Shown: positions 8,689-19,058 of the stretch, in pieces | Numbering within the stretch: position 1 is the stretch's first letter | Layout: each line of letters opens with the position of its first letter | NCBI RefSeq assembly: GCF_900111645.1 | Contig: NZ_FOHQ01000002.1 | Coordinates: forward strand, 186,001 to 250,000 | Origin: Methanococcoides vulcani | GTDB lineage: Archaea > Halobacteriota > Methanosarcinia > Methanosarcinales > Methanosarcinaceae | Length of the DNA: 64,000 bases | Direction of reading: 5' to 3' | Position numbers and translations under genes: made by a program | The notes under the pieces: model-generated | Told to the model about the DNA's origin: nothing | Seen by the model: the letters and a program-made list of their open reading frames with translations, nothing else | Database searches by the model: none

Positions 8689-9372
8689 ATGGTCTTCAAA
8701 GCCCTTGTAGTTGATATTGACGGAACTATAACCAATCACGACAGGACCCTGGATCTTCGGGTCGCGAAGAAATTCCGTGAGCTCAGGGTTCCGGTTATCC
8801 TGTCCACAGGTAATCCTCTCTGTTACGTCCATGCTGTAGCCAGGCTCATCGGCATCAGCGGAATGGTGATCGCAGAGAACGGTGGGGTCGTCTCCACCGG
8901 TTTTGACAGTCCTTCCATCATAGCCGATGGCATGGAAGAATGTGAAGAGGCGTATGAACTGCTATCCCGGTATTTTGATCTTGAAAAGCTCGATGCGGCA
9001 TACCGCAAGACCGAGGTCGTACTGCGCAGGGGCATGGATGTTACACAGCTTCGCAGGATCGTTGAGGACAACGGTATGGATGTGGAGGTAATCGACACGG
9101 GCTATGCCGTTCATATCAAGGACGGGAAAATTAACAAGGGCACAGGGCTTCACACCGTGGCCGGGCTGATGGGCATTCAGGCCTCTGATTTCCTGGCGAT
9201 CGGGGATTCCTGCAACGATGCCCAAATGATGCGTGAGGCAGGCCTTGGCATAGCTGTTGGCAATGCTGATGATGAGGCCAGGCAGGCGGCATCCATGATA
9301 ACGGAAGCCTCATTTGGCGAGGGTGCGCTGGAGGCCATCGAATATGCTCTCTCCAATGACCTTCTGGAATAA
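8689..9372 (+). CDS. phosphoglycolate phosphatase, archaeal HAD type
   Basis: A HAD-superfamily phosphatase of 227 residues. Motif I is DIDGT at residues 9-13 with the nucleophile aspartate, and motif IV is GDSxND near residue 180. The archaeal family dephosphorylates 2-phosphoglycolate, a by-product that would otherwise inhibit metabolism. The reading frame stays open back to a GTG at 8641 overlapping the radA stop, but ATG 8689 gives the usual N-terminus (MVFKALVVD) and is preferred. It follows radA on the same strand and may be co-transcribed. Confidence 0.88.
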   Translation: MVFKALVVDIDGTITNHDRTLDLRVAKKFRELRVPVILSTGNPLCYVHAVARLIGISGMVIAENGGVVSTGFDSPSIIADGMEECEEAYELLSRYFDLEKLDAAYRKTEVVLRRGMDVTQLRRIVEDNGMDVEVIDTGYAVHIKDGKINKGTGLHTVAGLMGIQASDFLAIGDSCNDAQMMREAGLGIAVGNADDEARQAASMITEASFGEGALEAIEYALSNDLLE

Positions 9373-9387
9373 AAGAAAAAAAGGACC

Positions 9388-9657
9388 TTACTGACGATCG
9401 TATGGCAGTCCCTTTGCCAGGACCTTGTCCACCACGATATAGTCCTTGATCGCGCTTACCGCTTCAAAAGGCACAATGAGATACTGACCGTCCTTCTGGT
9501 ACTTGGAAGTGTCAAGACCGATATCAGGCTTTATGATAAGGTCTTCCAGTTCTCCGGTCTTTCCATCCATTACGATGTTGTTCAATATGCCAAGCTCGGT
9601 TCCGTCAGTAGCCATTACCTGTTTGTTGGACAGGTTCTTTGCAAACACTTTTGCCAT
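9388..9657 (-). CDS. PRC-barrel domain protein
   Basis: An 89-residue single-domain PRC-barrel protein, recognisable from the order of short beta strands (VMATDGTELG, LEDLIIKP, YLIVPFEAV, YIVVDK). PRC barrels occur in photosynthetic reaction centre H subunits and RimM; stand-alone archaeal versions are common but functionally undefined, possibly RNA- or membrane-associated. It sits just downstream of cdc48 on the same strand, 31 bases away, and converges with the phosphatase gene. Function not assigned. Confidence 0.8.
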   Translation of the reverse strand: MAKVFAKNLSNKQVMATDGTELGILNNIVMDGKTGELEDLIIKPDIGLDTSKYQKDGQYLIVPFEAVSAIKDYIVVDKVLAKGLPYDRQ

Positions 9658-9688
9658 CTTTCGTCTCCCTCAGTAATTAACAGATTAT

Positions 9689-11905
9689 TTACATATATCC
9701 CATATAAGAACTTGTTTCTTGCTGGTGTGTACCACCCTTGAGCTTTTCCTGGATCTTGTTGTAGAACGTGGTCATGTCCTCGGTAATAGTAGGCTTGACC
9801 TTTTCCATGGCTGCAAGGAAATGGCGGTTCTTCACAAGCTCTGCTTCGAAGTCCTCACGCAGTGCAAGCATCACGGCTTCCCTGCACACGGACTCGATAT
9901 CCGCACCCACATATCCCTCTGTCATAGCTGCAAGCTCCGAAATGCTGACCTCGCCGTCCAGCGGGATGTCGCGTGCGTGTATCCTGAATATGCTCTCCCT
10001 TCCCTCCATGGTGGAATTGCCCACAAGCACCAGCCTGTCGAACCTTCCTGAACGCATCAGTGCAGGATCGAGCATGTCCGGTCTGTTGGTGGCAGCAATG
10101 ACCACTACCTCCTTCAGGGCTTCCAGTCCGTCCAGTTCGGTCAGCAGCTGGTTGACCACCTGCTGGGAAGCTCTTCCTGTCTCGCTGTCAGCCATACGGG
10201 TAGATGCAATGGAGTCTATCTCATCGAAGAAAATGATACATGGTGAGACCTGCCTTGCCTTCTTGAAAGTTTCCCGGATGGCCTTCTCGGACTCTCCCAC
10301 GAACTTGGAGATCATCTGTGGTCCCTTGATACTGATGAAGTTCGCATTGGACTCGTTCGCCACAGCCTGTGCGAGCAGTGTCTTTCCGGTTCCCGGCGGG
10401 CCATACAGGAGAATTCCCTTTGGTGCCTTGATACCCATCTCCATTATCCTGTCAGGACGTTTGATAGGCCACTCCACAGCCTCCACGATCTCCTGCTTTG
10501 CCTCATCAAGACCTCCGACATCGTCCCATTTAACAGAAGGCACCTCGACCAGCACCTCTCTCATTGCAGATGGTTCGACCTCTGTCAGTGCAGCCTCGAA
10601 GTCATCTGTCCGGACTATGAGCTTCTCCAGCACCTCCTCGGGTATCTCGTCCTCGTCAAGGTTGATCTCCGGGATGATCCTCCTTAAGGATCGCATGGAT
10701 GCCTCCTGTACCAGTGAAAGAAGGTCTGCACCAACGAATCCCTGGGTGTGATCTGCCAGGTACTCAAGGTCAACATCCTCTGAAAGGGGCATTCCCCGGG
10801 TATGGATCTGCAAGATCTCCAGACGGTCATCGCTGTCCGGCACGCCGATCTCGATCTCCCTGTCGAACCTTCCTGGCCTGCGCAGTGCAGGGTCAATGGA
10901 ATCCACACGGTTGGTGGCACCGATAACTACGATCTGTCCCCTCTCTTCCATACCGTCCATAAGTGTCAGCAGCTGGGCGACGACCCTGCGCTCCACTTCT
11001 CCTGTCACGTTCTCACGCTTTGGTGCGATGGAGTCGATCTCATCTATGAATATAATAGAAGGTGCATTCTCTGCAGCTTCCTCGAATATCTTTCTCAGGC
11101 GTTCCTCGCTTTCCCCGTAGAACCTTCCCATGATCTCCGGTCCTGCAATGTAGAGGAAGTTCGCCCTTGACTCACCGGCAACAGCCTTTGCAATAAGCGT
11201 CTTTCCTGTACCCGGCGGGCCGTACAGTATGACTCCCTTTGGAGGTTCGACATTAAGACGCTGGAAGATCTCATGGTGCTTCAGAGGCAGCTCGATCATC
11301 TCGCGTACTCTCTGGATCTCATCACCAAGTCCGCCAATATCCTCATAGGCGATCCCGCGGGCAGCGTCCTCATAACCCTTTGCAGGTTTCTGGCGCAGTT
11401 CGACCTCCGTATTTTCAGTAATGATCAGTATTCCCTCTTCCGGCGTTGCTTCGATAGCAACAAGAGGTATTGCCTGGTTGCCCGGGGTTGGCTGTGTCAT
11501 CGAACTTGTGATAGGGATGACATCTCCGGCAACAAAGGGATGTTTCAGGATATTATGTTTGATAATGGCCTGGATGTTGGTCCCGAATTCCATGCTAATT
11601 CCTTCGGGAGGTGCAAGCACGACCTTCTCCGCAGGGGTGACCTCTGCCCTTTTGATAACGGCCCTTTCCCCTATGCCCACTCCGGCATTCTGCCGGGTGA
11701 ACCCGTCGATGCGACCAATTCCCTGTCCCCAGTCCTGTCTGTCTGCACGCCAGACCTTTGCAGCCGTTGATTTCTTGCCTTCTATCTCTACGATATCCCC
11801 TGGTGAAAGCTGCAAGCTGAGTAAAGTGCTCGGATCAAGCCTTATGATTCCACGCCCGAAATCTATCGGATGTGCTTTTTCTACTTTGATCTGTAGTTCT
11901 TCCAT
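9689..11905 (-). CDS. CDC48/VCP-like AAA ATPase
   Basis: A 738-residue unfoldase with the full p97 layout: N-terminal double-psi barrel domain to about residue 180, then two AAA modules. Walker A GPPGTGKT appears at about 229-236 and 502-509, and Walker B DEID follows each. It extracts and unfolds proteins, probably feeding the proteasome. The open frame runs back to 11995, but ATG 11905 follows an AAGGATGA ribosome site and gives the standard MEELQIKVE start. The C-terminus is short and ends YMGYM. Together with PAN and a third AAA ATPase, the window holds three AAA machines. Confidence 0.95.
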   Translation of the reverse strand: MEELQIKVEKAHPIDFGRGIIRLDPSTLLSLQLSPGDIVEIEGKKSTAAKVWRADRQDWGQGIGRIDGFTRQNAGVGIGERAVIKRAEVTPAEKVVLAPPEGISMEFGTNIQAIIKHNILKHPFVAGDVIPITSSMTQPTPGNQAIPLVAIEATPEEGILIITENTEVELRQKPAKGYEDAARGIAYEDIGGLGDEIQRVREMIELPLKHHEIFQRLNVEPPKGVILYGPPGTGKTLIAKAVAGESRANFLYIAGPEIMGRFYGESEERLRKIFEEAAENAPSIIFIDEIDSIAPKRENVTGEVERRVVAQLLTLMDGMEERGQIVVIGATNRVDSIDPALRRPGRFDREIEIGVPDSDDRLEILQIHTRGMPLSEDVDLEYLADHTQGFVGADLLSLVQEASMRSLRRIIPEINLDEDEIPEEVLEKLIVRTDDFEAALTEVEPSAMREVLVEVPSVKWDDVGGLDEAKQEIVEAVEWPIKRPDRIMEMGIKAPKGILLYGPPGTGKTLLAQAVANESNANFISIKGPQMISKFVGESEKAIRETFKKARQVSPCIIFFDEIDSIASTRMADSETGRASQQVVNQLLTELDGLEALKEVVVIAATNRPDMLDPALMRSGRFDRLVLVGNSTMEGRESIFRIHARDIPLDGEVSISELAAMTEGYVGADIESVCREAVMLALREDFEAELVKNRHFLAAMEKVKPTITEDMTTFYNKIQEKLKGGTHQQETSSYMGYM

Positions 11906-12072
11906 TGGTCTCATCCTTAATTGTTTTACTATTTTATCCTGTCCAATGCATAAATAATATATGGTTCCATGCCCTGTTTTTGCATTCCGGAACATCCGGG
12001 CATAGGTGTTGGTATGCCAGCAACATGGAAATAAAAAGACCTTTGATACATATGCCCGTGGTCAGTCTCTGA

Positions 12073-12972
12073 TCATATCTTAAGGAACTCTTCAAGCCCC
12101 TGCTTAAGTCCCACCTTTGGTACAAAACCAAGTTCCTCTGCCTTTGAAATGTCCGCAACACTGTGTCGGATGTCTCCTGCCAGTGGTTCTTTGTGCTCGA
12201 TCTCAACATCCTTTCCAAAGAGTTCGATTACGATGCTCGCAAGTTCATTGATCGTGGTGCTCTTGCCGGTTGCTGCATTGAACACTTCTCCAACAGCCTC
12301 TTCTTTGTCAATGACAAGTTCCACCATGTCAACAATATCATGCACTGAGATAAAGTCCCTTGTCTGCTCCCCGTCACCGAAAGCGATCGGGTTCTGGCTG
12401 TTTCGCACTCTCTCCATGAACTTTGAGATCACACCGGAGTAAGGATTGGAAGGGTCCTGTCTGGGACTGTATATATTGAATGGTCGTATGCATACAGTGG
12501 GTAACCCGTATGCCCTGTTGTACATGAGGCAGTATTTCTCACCTGCCAGCTTGCTGGCACCATATGGGGAGTGGGGGTCCTGCGGGTGTTCCTCGCGGAT
12601 CGGCACTTCTATGGGGTCTCCGTATACTGCAGCTGAACTGAAATAAACGAACCTCTCAAGATCTGCTTCCCTTGCTGCCTCGAGCAGGTTAAGTGTGCCC
12701 ATGACATTGTTCTGTGCATCGAAAAAAGGTTCCTGCATGGACCTTGCAACGCTGATCTGGGCAGCAGTGTGTATCAGTATATCGGAATTCTTCACGAGAT
12801 CTGAAACATCATCCTGGATGTCGATCTTTACCACTTCCACATTTTCAGGCACATCTTCCCGTGTGGTGGATGAATGATTGTCCACTACAACAACTTCATT
12901 GTCTTCATGGAATCGATCAACAAGATAGCTTCCGACCTGTCCCAGGCCTCCTGTTATGAGGATCCTTTGCAT
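12073..12972 (-). CDS. NAD-dependent sugar epimerase/dehydratase (UDP-glucose 4-epimerase-like)
   Basis: A 299-residue extended SDR enzyme starting at ATG 12972, which places TGGLGQVGS at residues 6-14; the frame open further upstream lacks support. Catalytic Y137 and K141 are in SPYGASK. It most resembles UDP-glucose or UDP-GlcNAc 4-epimerases used for glycan precursor synthesis. It is a different lineage from the epimerase at 248-1234 and sits alone, downstream of a long gap containing possible small RNAs. Exact sugar unknown. Confidence 0.85.
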   Translation of the reverse strand: MQRILITGGLGQVGSYLVDRFHEDNEVVVVDNHSSTTREDVPENVEVVKIDIQDDVSDLVKNSDILIHTAAQISVARSMQEPFFDAQNNVMGTLNLLEAAREADLERFVYFSSAAVYGDPIEVPIREEHPQDPHSPYGASKLAGEKYCLMYNRAYGLPTVCIRPFNIYSPRQDPSNPYSGVISKFMERVRNSQNPIAFGDGEQTRDFISVHDIVDMVELVIDKEEAVGEVFNAATGKSTTINELASIVIELFGKDVEIEHKEPLAGDIRHSVADISKAEELGFVPKVGLKQGLEEFLKI

Positions 12973-13061
12973 AACATCTACAACGGGTGCTTTGTTTATA
13001 ATTATTTGGGAGATGTGGGTCACTTTGAATAATAATGATGAGTATACTCACATTACAAATT

Positions 13062-13087
13062 CATTCATAAAGTTAATATGCTATCAT
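13062..13087 (+). promoter_or_regulatory. promoter-like repeat box, copy 1
   Basis: A 26-base element with a TTAATAT TATA-like core that recurs at 13324-13349 with five differences. It precedes two hairpins at 13154-13230. The identical core in both copies is AAGTTAATAT. Interpreted as a promoter for a small RNA; this is inference from position and repetition. Confidence 0.4.
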
Positions 13088-13094
13088 TCGATTA

Positions 13095-13245
13095 TTATAT
13101 ATTAGGAAACATGCTACAATTTCATGATTATATTAGTACGTTCTGAAAAACAAAAGGTCGTGGTGGTGCGACCTTGGTGGTATGGGCGGCATAGGGTATG
13201 TCCGATCGGTGGGCCAATGGGTGGCCCGCCTGATCCATATCTGTT
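13095..13245 (+). ncRNA. candidate structured RNA A
   Basis: Within an AT-rich gap lies a GC-rich island with two strong hairpins. AAGGTCG at 13154-13160 pairs with CGACCTT at 13169-13175 (8-base loop). GGTGGGCCA at 13208-13216 pairs with TGGCCCGCC at 13222-13230 (one G-U, 5-base loop). A TATA-like box lies upstream at 13062-13087 and a T-rich run follows at about 13243-13271, as for archaeal terminators. No reading frame of note. Boundaries are approximate; no known RNA family recognised. Confidence 0.35.
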
Positions 13246-13323
13246 TTCTGATTTTGTTATTTCTTTCTTTATTATTCTGAATGGTTATATGTCGAAATGA
13301 TAATGCTAATAACTGTCTAAAAC

Positions 13324-13349
13324 CATTCGTTAAGTTAATATATTATCGT
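13324..13349 (+). promoter_or_regulatory. promoter-like repeat box, copy 2
   Basis: The second copy of the 26-base element at 13062-13087, sharing the AAGTTAATAT core. It lies 17 bases before the long hairpin starting at 13366. Role inferred as for copy 1. Confidence 0.4.
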
Positions 13350-13351
13350 CA

Positions 13352-13475
13352 GGTAGTGAGGCTAGCGTACGACCAATGCTACTTTATTGGTGGTATTGTC
13401 GTACGAGAAAAACGTTCTTTCATTTCGTCATTTCTATGACCGAATCGGGGGGGATATATCCAGTCCCCCTCTCAT
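13352..13475 (+). ncRNA. candidate structured RNA B
   Basis: CGTACGAC at 13366-13373 pairs perfectly with GTCGTACG at 13398-13405, and the loop contains an inner CCAAT/ATTGG pair that can extend or compete with it. Further on, a G-run at about 13447-13453 can pair with a C-run at 13464-13469. A promoter-like box precedes it. No protein-coding sense is seen. It could instead be a regulatory or termination structure for the convergent nikR transcript. Confidence 0.3.
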
Positions 13476-13547
13476 CCCCTCTGTTTTTGAGAACTTTGCT
13501 CTCAGGTTATTGCTTCATTAAAAAAGAGTAAAAAAGTGAAGAGACCT

Positions 13548-13970
13548 TCAGATCTTTTCTGCCGGAGGTGCTGTATTGAGTTTGACGTATTTGACACCTT
13601 TCAATGCCATGAGCCTCTCATCCATCTCTTTGATCTCCTCCCCTTCTCCGTCGAATATTATCACTTCAAGGCAGTTGTCATGGTCAAGGTGGATATGTAC
13701 GGAGGATTTAATGAGGTCTGAATAATCATGCTGGGTGTCTGCGATAGTGTTGGAAAGGCCTCTTTTTGTGTGGTCATAGATCAGAGTGATGGTACCAACA
13801 CGGCGTCCTTTTATGTCACTCATCCATTCATGCTGGTTTATGTAATTACGAATGGCATCCCTGATTCCCTCGGAGCGGGATGAATACCCTCTGCGTTCGA
13901 TGATCGAGTCAAATTTGGTCAGAAGGTTGTCCGGAAGGGACACTCCTATTCTCATAAGTTCCTGTTCCAT
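13548..13970 (-). CDS. nikR: NikR-type nickel-responsive regulator
   Basis: A 140-residue ribbon-helix-helix repressor with a C-terminal ACT-like nickel domain. The square-planar nickel ligand pattern of NikR is complete: H81, H92, H94 and C100, with the same spacing as in E. coli NikR. It should repress nickel uptake when nickel is sufficient; methanogens need nickel for F430, hydrogenases and CO dehydrogenase. ATG 13970 follows AGGTGA and is preferred to the GTG three codons earlier. No nickel transporter gene is adjacent. Confidence 0.9.
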   Translation of the reverse strand: MEQELMRIGVSLPDNLLTKFDSIIERRGYSSRSEGIRDAIRNYINQHEWMSDIKGRRVGTITLIYDHTKRGLSNTIADTQHDYSDLIKSSVHIHLDHDNCLEVIIFDGEGEEIKEMDERLMALKGVKYVKLNTAPPAEKI

Positions 13971-14124
13971 TTTTTTCACCTAAGCGTGTAATTGACATAA
14001 AAGGTAATAAGATTATGTATCATTTTTCTTATTTTTGTTGCGTTCCTGTCCTAAAAAGTACACATAGCACATGTATTTATATTCAGCATTCCTATATAGT
14101 AGCTAAGATCTGGAGATGAATTTC

Positions 14125-14835
14125 ATGAAAACGGAAGAACTTTACTCAGGCAAGGCTAAGACCATTTACAAGACCGACAACCCCTCTGAGCTTATTTCAG
14201 AGTTCAGGGACAGTCTCACCGCTTTTGACGGTAAGAAGAAGAGTGAGGCCGCAAAGAAAGGTTATTACAACGCCCAGATCTCAAAGAAGATCTTCGAGAT
14301 GCTTGAGGAAGAAGGCATCAAGACACATTATCTTGGCATGGTATCCGACACAGAGATGCTCGTTAAGAAAGTGGAGATCGTTCTCATAGAAGTGATCCCA
14401 AGGAACATCGCAGCAGGTTCCATCACACGCAAGTATCCAATAGAAGAGGGTACTGTTTTCAAGGAGCCGGTACTGGTGTTCGATTACAAGAGCGATGAGT
14501 ACGCTGATCCGATGATCAACGACGACATTGCAGTCGCAATGGGTATTGCAACTCGCGAAGAGATCGATTACATACGCAGTATGGCCTTTAAGATCAATGA
14601 GATCCTCAAGAGCTACTTCGAAAGCAAAGGTTTCCTGCTTCCTGACTTCAAGCTGGAGTTCGGAAGAGTGGACGGTGAGATCGTACTTGCAGATGAGATC
14701 TCATGTGATACCTGCAGGTTCTGGGATGTCGAGACCGGAAAGTCCATGGATAAGGATATATTCAGGTTCGATAAGGGTGACCTCTCAAAAGCATATGAAG
14801 AGGTTGCACGCCGTCTTGTCCCTGAGATCTTCTGA
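14125..14835 (+). CDS. purC: phosphoribosylaminoimidazole-succinocarboxamide synthase
   Basis: SAICAR synthetase, the purine pathway step that adds aspartate to CAIR using ATP. The 236-residue protein has the N-terminal [12 protein letters not shown] loop and the IPRNIAAGS and DEISCDTCR signatures of the family. Two in-frame ATGs exist (14116 and 14125); a GGAG sequence nine bases before 14125 favours the second. It is followed after seven bases by an FAD oxidoreductase. purL, another purine gene, lies 7 kb away. Confidence 0.95.
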   Translation: MKTEELYSGKAKTIYKTDNPSELISEFRDSLTAFDGKKKSEAAKKGYYNAQISKKIFEMLEEEGIKTHYLGMVSDTEMLVKKVEIVLIEVIPRNIAAGSITRKYPIEEGTVFKEPVLVFDYKSDEYADPMINDDIAVAMGIATREEIDYIRSMAFKINEILKSYFESKGFLLPDFKLEFGRVDGEIVLADEISCDTCRFWDVETGKSMDKDIFRFDKGDLSKAYEEVARRLVPEIF

Positions 14836-14842
14836 GGGGTAA

Positions 14843-16276
14843 ATGGAAAAATATGATGTCATCGTGGTCGGAGCCGGTGCAAGCGGGCTGCTGACCGCAC
14901 TTACATTATCCAAGCATGGCAAGAAAGTGCTCGTGCTTGAAAAGATGCATGATGTGGGGGGAAACTGCAACAGCTATACGGTAGATGGCTATCAGGTGGA
15001 CACCGGTCCCCATGCTATCACCCATCTTGCAGAAGGACCGCTCAGGCGTCTGATGGATAATTATTTTGATTACCAGCCGGTCTTCGAGAACTATGGTCAC
15101 TATTATGTGAGGACCGAGGACCGTTTCCTTAAGGTCCCATCCACCATCCGTGACTTCGTGACCTTTGATGTGTTCCCCAGGCTTGATCGCCTTGCTATCA
15201 CCCAGTCCATCACAAAGGCCCTGACTCTTTCCTCGTTCGGGTTCGACCTCTCAAAACAGTCTGTTTATGAATCCCTGCCGGCGAACCTCTCAAAGGAGAC
15301 CTATGAATTTGTAGATGCGATCTCCTATTTCCTTTCAGGTCGCTCCATGCATGAGACCTCTGCCCAGAGGGTGCTTGCAGGTAGCAGTTTTGTCAGGGAC
15401 AGTGTAACACAGGAGCAGTTCGAGGAATTTATAAAAGAAGAGAAGGTGCCACGCCCGGAGTCGATCCTCCAGTCAGTGCTGTCTTCGAACGTGCACACAT
15501 CCCTTTATTCAAGGATCAACAACGTTTCCAGTCTCGGAAGACTTGCCAAGAACAAGGTTCATCTCTCCCAGGGCTATCCTCGTAAGGGTTTAAAATCACT
15601 GCTGAATGCCATCCTTTATTCGCTGCCTTCATCTGTGGAGATCAGGACCGGGTGCAAGGTAGAACGCATACTTACAAAGGACGGGAAAGCATATGGTGTC
15701 GAAGCAGACACGATATATGAAAGTGACCTTGTGGTATACACCGGCTTTGCATCATCTTTGCCATCCCTTATGGATGACCTGCCGTCATCATATCTGGAAC
15801 TTCTGGATGGGGTCGTGCATAGCAAAAGCCTTACTGTCTGGCTGGGCCTTGACAGGGTCATGGACGAGTTCAATTACATGGGCTCTGAGATCTGGTTCAA
15901 GGACACACCATACTGGGCCATGCCCATCAGCAATTATGATGCGTCTCTTGCTCCCAAGGACAAACAACTTGTTGGATTTGCTTTCTTCCTTGATGAGAAT
16001 GAGGATGTAAAAAAAGGAATAAAGAATGCTTATGAGACCATCTACAGTGCCATTCCTTCTATACAGGATCGCGTGGAAATGAACCACGACCAGTTACTTG
16101 TACCCGAAAAGGCAGCAGTGACCATCGATGGTCAGTTTGCTGACATCCGTTCCCCTGTCAAGAACCTGTACATTGCAGGGACCGATACTGACAGGCGCAG
16201 CATGGGTGTGACCCGGGCTGCTTATTCTGTCATTGAATTGTTAAAAGTATTGAACGAGGACGGTAATCTTCACTGA
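14843..16276 (+). CDS. FAD-dependent phytoene desaturase-like oxidoreductase
   Basis: A 477-residue flavoprotein of the amine oxidase/phytoene dehydrogenase type. The dinucleotide motif VGAGASGL is at residues 9-16, followed by the E-K-x-GGNC stretch, and the C-terminal flavin motif NLYIAGTDTD. GAGGGGTAA precedes the ATG. In archaea such proteins act on isoprenoids (carotenoid, retinoid or lipid side-chain redox), but the substrate here is unknown. It is close behind purC on the same strand and its stop abuts the stop of the convergent DUF47 gene. Confidence 0.8.
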   Translation: MEKYDVIVVGAGASGLLTALTLSKHGKKVLVLEKMHDVGGNCNSYTVDGYQVDTGPHAITHLAEGPLRRLMDNYFDYQPVFENYGHYYVRTEDRFLKVPSTIRDFVTFDVFPRLDRLAITQSITKALTLSSFGFDLSKQSVYESLPANLSKETYEFVDAISYFLSGRSMHETSAQRVLAGSSFVRDSVTQEQFEEFIKEEKVPRPESILQSVLSSNVHTSLYSRINNVSSLGRLAKNKVHLSQGYPRKGLKSLLNAILYSLPSSVEIRTGCKVERILTKDGKAYGVEADTIYESDLVVYTGFASSLPSLMDDLPSSYLELLDGVVHSKSLTVWLGLDRVMDEFNYMGSEIWFKDTPYWAMPISNYDASLAPKDKQLVGFAFFLDENEDVKKGIKNAYETIYSAIPSIQDRVEMNHDQLLVPEKAAVTIDGQFADIRSPVKNLYIAGTDTDRRSMGVTRAAYSVIELLKVLNEDGNLH

Positions 16277-16966
16277 TCACCGTCTGAGGATCATTGTCCT
16301 TATCCTGTCGGCTGCATGCTCCGCCTTGTCTGCGATATCCGCAATGGTACGTACAAGTTCTACAAGGTGGAATACTCCCACAGCACCCAGCTCTTCTTCA
16401 TGTGAATATATCTCTTTGAGCAGGTCCTTCTCTATGAGGTCTACCCTGTGCTCCATTTCTTCAATAGTAGGTACCAGTACCAGAGACTCGTCGACCTCAC
16501 GTTTACTGAAGGACGTCTCAAGGATCTCGCTTAATGAATCCACCAGCTTCTCGTATGTCTCCACTGTCTCAAGTGTAAGTGCTGATAGCTCACAGAGGTT
16601 TGTCTTTATTGGATCCGGCATATCGCAGGGTCTCAATGTTAACATATAAGCAGCTTCCTGTGCCACATTTGCAATGGAATCCTGTGGTTTAAGGAAATTG
16701 AGCAGGTCCTCTGCTTTTACAGGCAGCATGATCGAGGATGACAGCTGTGCCCGGATGGTCTGCTTAATGATATCTGCCTCATGTTCGATACCGTCTATCT
16801 GATGGCTTAGCTCTTCCACAAGTGGCTGGTTAGTGCAGTATGCATTGACTGCCTGGTCCAGTATCTTTACGGTCTCCACTCCCTTGGATGCATGCAGGTA
16901 CAGTGGTTTGAAAGGCGATCTTGCAAATACGTCAAGTACAGAACGTATGTATTCCATTTTCTTCAT
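16277..16966 (-). CDS. DUF47/PhoU-like phosphate transport regulator
   Basis: A 229-residue all-helical protein of the DUF47 (TIGR00153) family, related to PhoU. It is encoded directly behind a PiT transporter with an ATGA stop/start overlap, the standard arrangement, and is thought to modulate that transporter. Acidic E/D-rich helices that may bind metal are visible around residues 40-60 and 190-220. The frame is open upstream to 17038, but ATG 16966 gives the family N-terminus. Confidence in family is high; mechanism is inferred. Confidence 0.87.
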   Translation of the reverse strand: MKKMEYIRSVLDVFARSPFKPLYLHASKGVETVKILDQAVNAYCTNQPLVEELSHQIDGIEHEADIIKQTIRAQLSSSIMLPVKAEDLLNFLKPQDSIANVAQEAAYMLTLRPCDMPDPIKTNLCELSALTLETVETYEKLVDSLSEILETSFSKREVDESLVLVPTIEEMEHRVDLIEKDLLKEIYSHEEELGAVGVFHLVELVRTIADIADKAEHAADRIRTMILRR

Positions 16967-18003
16967 AATCCAACCCCCAATAATGCCACGAAGACAAGTG
17001 CCGATGTAAATGCTGCAATAGGCACTGTGATGATCCATGACATCACTATCTTTCCTATAACACTAAGATCAACAGCAGCAAGACCTCCTGCAAGTCCAAC
17101 ACCAATTACTGAACCCACAAGGGTATGGGTGGTGGAGATGGGCAGGGAACTATAGCTGTGAAGAACGACAACGGATGCAGTTGCAAATTCTGCAGAGAAT
17201 CCCCTTGTAGGGGTAAGTTCGGTTATCTTTGTACCAATGGTCTCGATCACACGGTATCCCCATGTTGCAAGTCCGATCACCATTCCGATACCACCAACAA
17301 TAAGCACCCATATCGGTACCGTTGCTTCTGCAAGGTTAAGTGCATTAAGGCCTGCGTAAAGCGGTCCCACGGCGTTTGCGACATCGTTAGAACCATGTGC
17401 GAACGCAATGAAACAGGCAGTTCCGATCTGCAGGTACACGAACTTCTTCTCGATGTGATATGGGTTCTCCGCTTTTTGCAATAGCGTTACCCGGATAACA
17501 GAAAATATCAGATATGCGAGTACGGCTCCCAGTATAGGGGAGACCAGCCAGCTGCCTACGATCTTTGTAAGCACGGCCCAGTTGATGTCTGAGAGTAAAA
17601 TAATGTCCTGGTATACGGCAACAATTCCAAAACCAAGGACTGCCCCTACGATCGAATGTGTTGTCGATACTGGTAGGTTATAAAATGTAGCAAATGTGAT
17701 CCAGAATCCCGCGGCTAGAATTGCTGCAAGCATCCCTATCGCCACAAGGTTCGGGTCGATTGCCTTTATGGCATCAATAGGCACAATTCCTTTTGCAATG
17801 GTGGATGTGACCTTCTTTCCAAAGAAAACCGCTCCGACAAACTCAAAGACAGCTGCTACGATGATGACCTGTTTGATCGAGAGCGCTCCACTTCCAACAG
17901 ACGTTCCCATGGCATTAGCAAGGTCATTGGCACCTATGTTCCAGGCCATGTAAAGGCCGGCCAGCACTAATAAAACCACAATAGGGTTAAATAATTCTAT
18001 CAT
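16963..18003 (-). CDS. PiT-family inorganic phosphate transporter
   Basis: A 346-residue membrane protein with about ten helices and the repeated PiT signature, seen as GANDLANA in the N-terminal half and GSNDVANA in the C-terminal half. It imports phosphate by cation symport. It is co-transcribed with the DUF47 gene, which overlaps its stop codon by four bases. Length is at the short end of the archaeal range but both repeats are intact. Confidence 0.93.
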   Translation of the reverse strand: MIELFNPIVVLLVLAGLYMAWNIGANDLANAMGTSVGSGALSIKQVIIVAAVFEFVGAVFFGKKVTSTIAKGIVPIDAIKAIDPNLVAIGMLAAILAAGFWITFATFYNLPVSTTHSIVGAVLGFGIVAVYQDIILLSDINWAVLTKIVGSWLVSPILGAVLAYLIFSVIRVTLLQKAENPYHIEKKFVYLQIGTACFIAFAHGSNDVANAVGPLYAGLNALNLAEATVPIWVLIVGGIGMVIGLATWGYRVIETIGTKITELTPTRGFSAEFATASVVVLHSYSSLPISTTHTLVGSVIGVGLAGGLAAVDLSVIGKIVMSWIITVPIAAFTSALVFVALLGVGL

Positions 18004-18079
18004 AATCCTCTTCCTGATCTTAGTCTTCGAGCCGTTAAGTTTGCATCTGTGATAAATGTATCAATATCCATTTTTTTGT

Positions 18080-19033
18080 TCATGCGATGGAAGTGATCTC
18101 TTCCCTTGCCTTTTGGGCCTCTTCATTATCCGGCTCAAGCTCAAGCAGGAGCTCATAGGTTTTCAGTGCATCGGCGATGTTGTCTTCCTGTACGCAAAGT
18201 TCAGCGGCATTGGCAAGTATATCCTTTGCTTCCTCTTTGTGTCCAAGCCTATATAGTAACTTACCTCTCTGTCTCCAGAGGTCCACGTTGGTCACATCGA
18301 TCTCAATGGCACTCTCTACTGCATTCAGAGCATCAAGATATGCATCCGGACTATTGGTAACGAGTGCTTTCATCTCCCATATCTCGGCAGCTGTAAGGAA
18401 ACATTCAAGTGCATCCTTTGATTGTCCGAGCCTTCGATGTGCCACTCCTTTTATGAATATCGGTTCAGTGGCATCTTCCATCAGGTCTATTGCAGAATCC
18501 AATGCACCGATCGCTGCACCATATCTCTCTAAGTTGAAAAGCACCATTGCATTGTTGTACCATGCATGCCCCATGTCGGGCTTAAGCTCAATGGCATGTT
18601 CAAAGTTTGCAAGTGCTTCATCCGTATTTCCCATTTCCGCGAGGATGCTGCCTCTTAAGAAATATGTATCAGCATCATCAGTAGCGACCTCGGCAAGCTT
18701 ATTGAAGGTCTCAAGTGCACTTTCAAGCTCTCCTTTAGTAGCAAGGACATTGCCTTTCAGTTTGAGCACTTCCGCATCGTCACCCAGCTTCAGAGCCTCT
18801 TCGGCAGCTTCAATTGCTTCATCAAAAAGGTGAAGCCCGAAGAGTATCTGTCCTTTGATGAGCCAGGCCACTGTGGGGTCCGGGGCGTGTTCGATAGCCT
18901 GTTCCACAACATCCAGCGCTTGCTCATGCTGCCTTTCCCTGCACAGAAGACGTACTTTGTTAAGCAGGAAATCTGCCAGTTCCTGTGGTGACATATTGTC
19001 TTGGTTCTCAGACATAATGCCCAATTGTATCAT
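18080..19033 (-). CDS. tetratricopeptide repeat protein
   Basis: A 317-residue protein made almost wholly of TPR units (recurrent A-W/Y-x3-G and A-x3-F/Y-x3-I/L spacing, about seven repeats), with no signal peptide or membrane helix. TPR proteins are cytoplasmic scaffolds for protein-protein contacts. No partner domain is visible. Starts at 19033 or 19015 (MSENQDN) are both possible, with no clear ribosome site. It stands between the phosphate transporter and nreA on the same strand but with gaps on both sides. Confidence 0.8.
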   Translation of the reverse strand: MIQLGIMSENQDNMSPQELADFLLNKVRLLCRERQHEQALDVVEQAIEHAPDPTVAWLIKGQILFGLHLFDEAIEAAEEALKLGDDAEVLKLKGNVLATKGELESALETFNKLAEVATDDADTYFLRGSILAEMGNTDEALANFEHAIELKPDMGHAWYNNAMVLFNLERYGAAIGALDSAIDLMEDATEPIFIKGVAHRRLGQSKDALECFLTAAEIWEMKALVTNSPDAYLDALNAVESAIEIDVTNVDLWRQRGKLLYRLGHKEEAKDILANAAELCVQEDNIADALKTYELLLELEPDNEEAQKAREEITSIA

Positions 19034-19058
19034 ACCATTTTAATGTCTTGCGGGAAGC

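Noticed and set aside
9768-10751. Long plus-strand open frame of 327 codons opposite cdc48
   Set aside because: It is antisense to a strongly conserved AAA gene, is serine-rich as expected from a shadow of GA-rich codons, and has no ribosome site or family resemblance.
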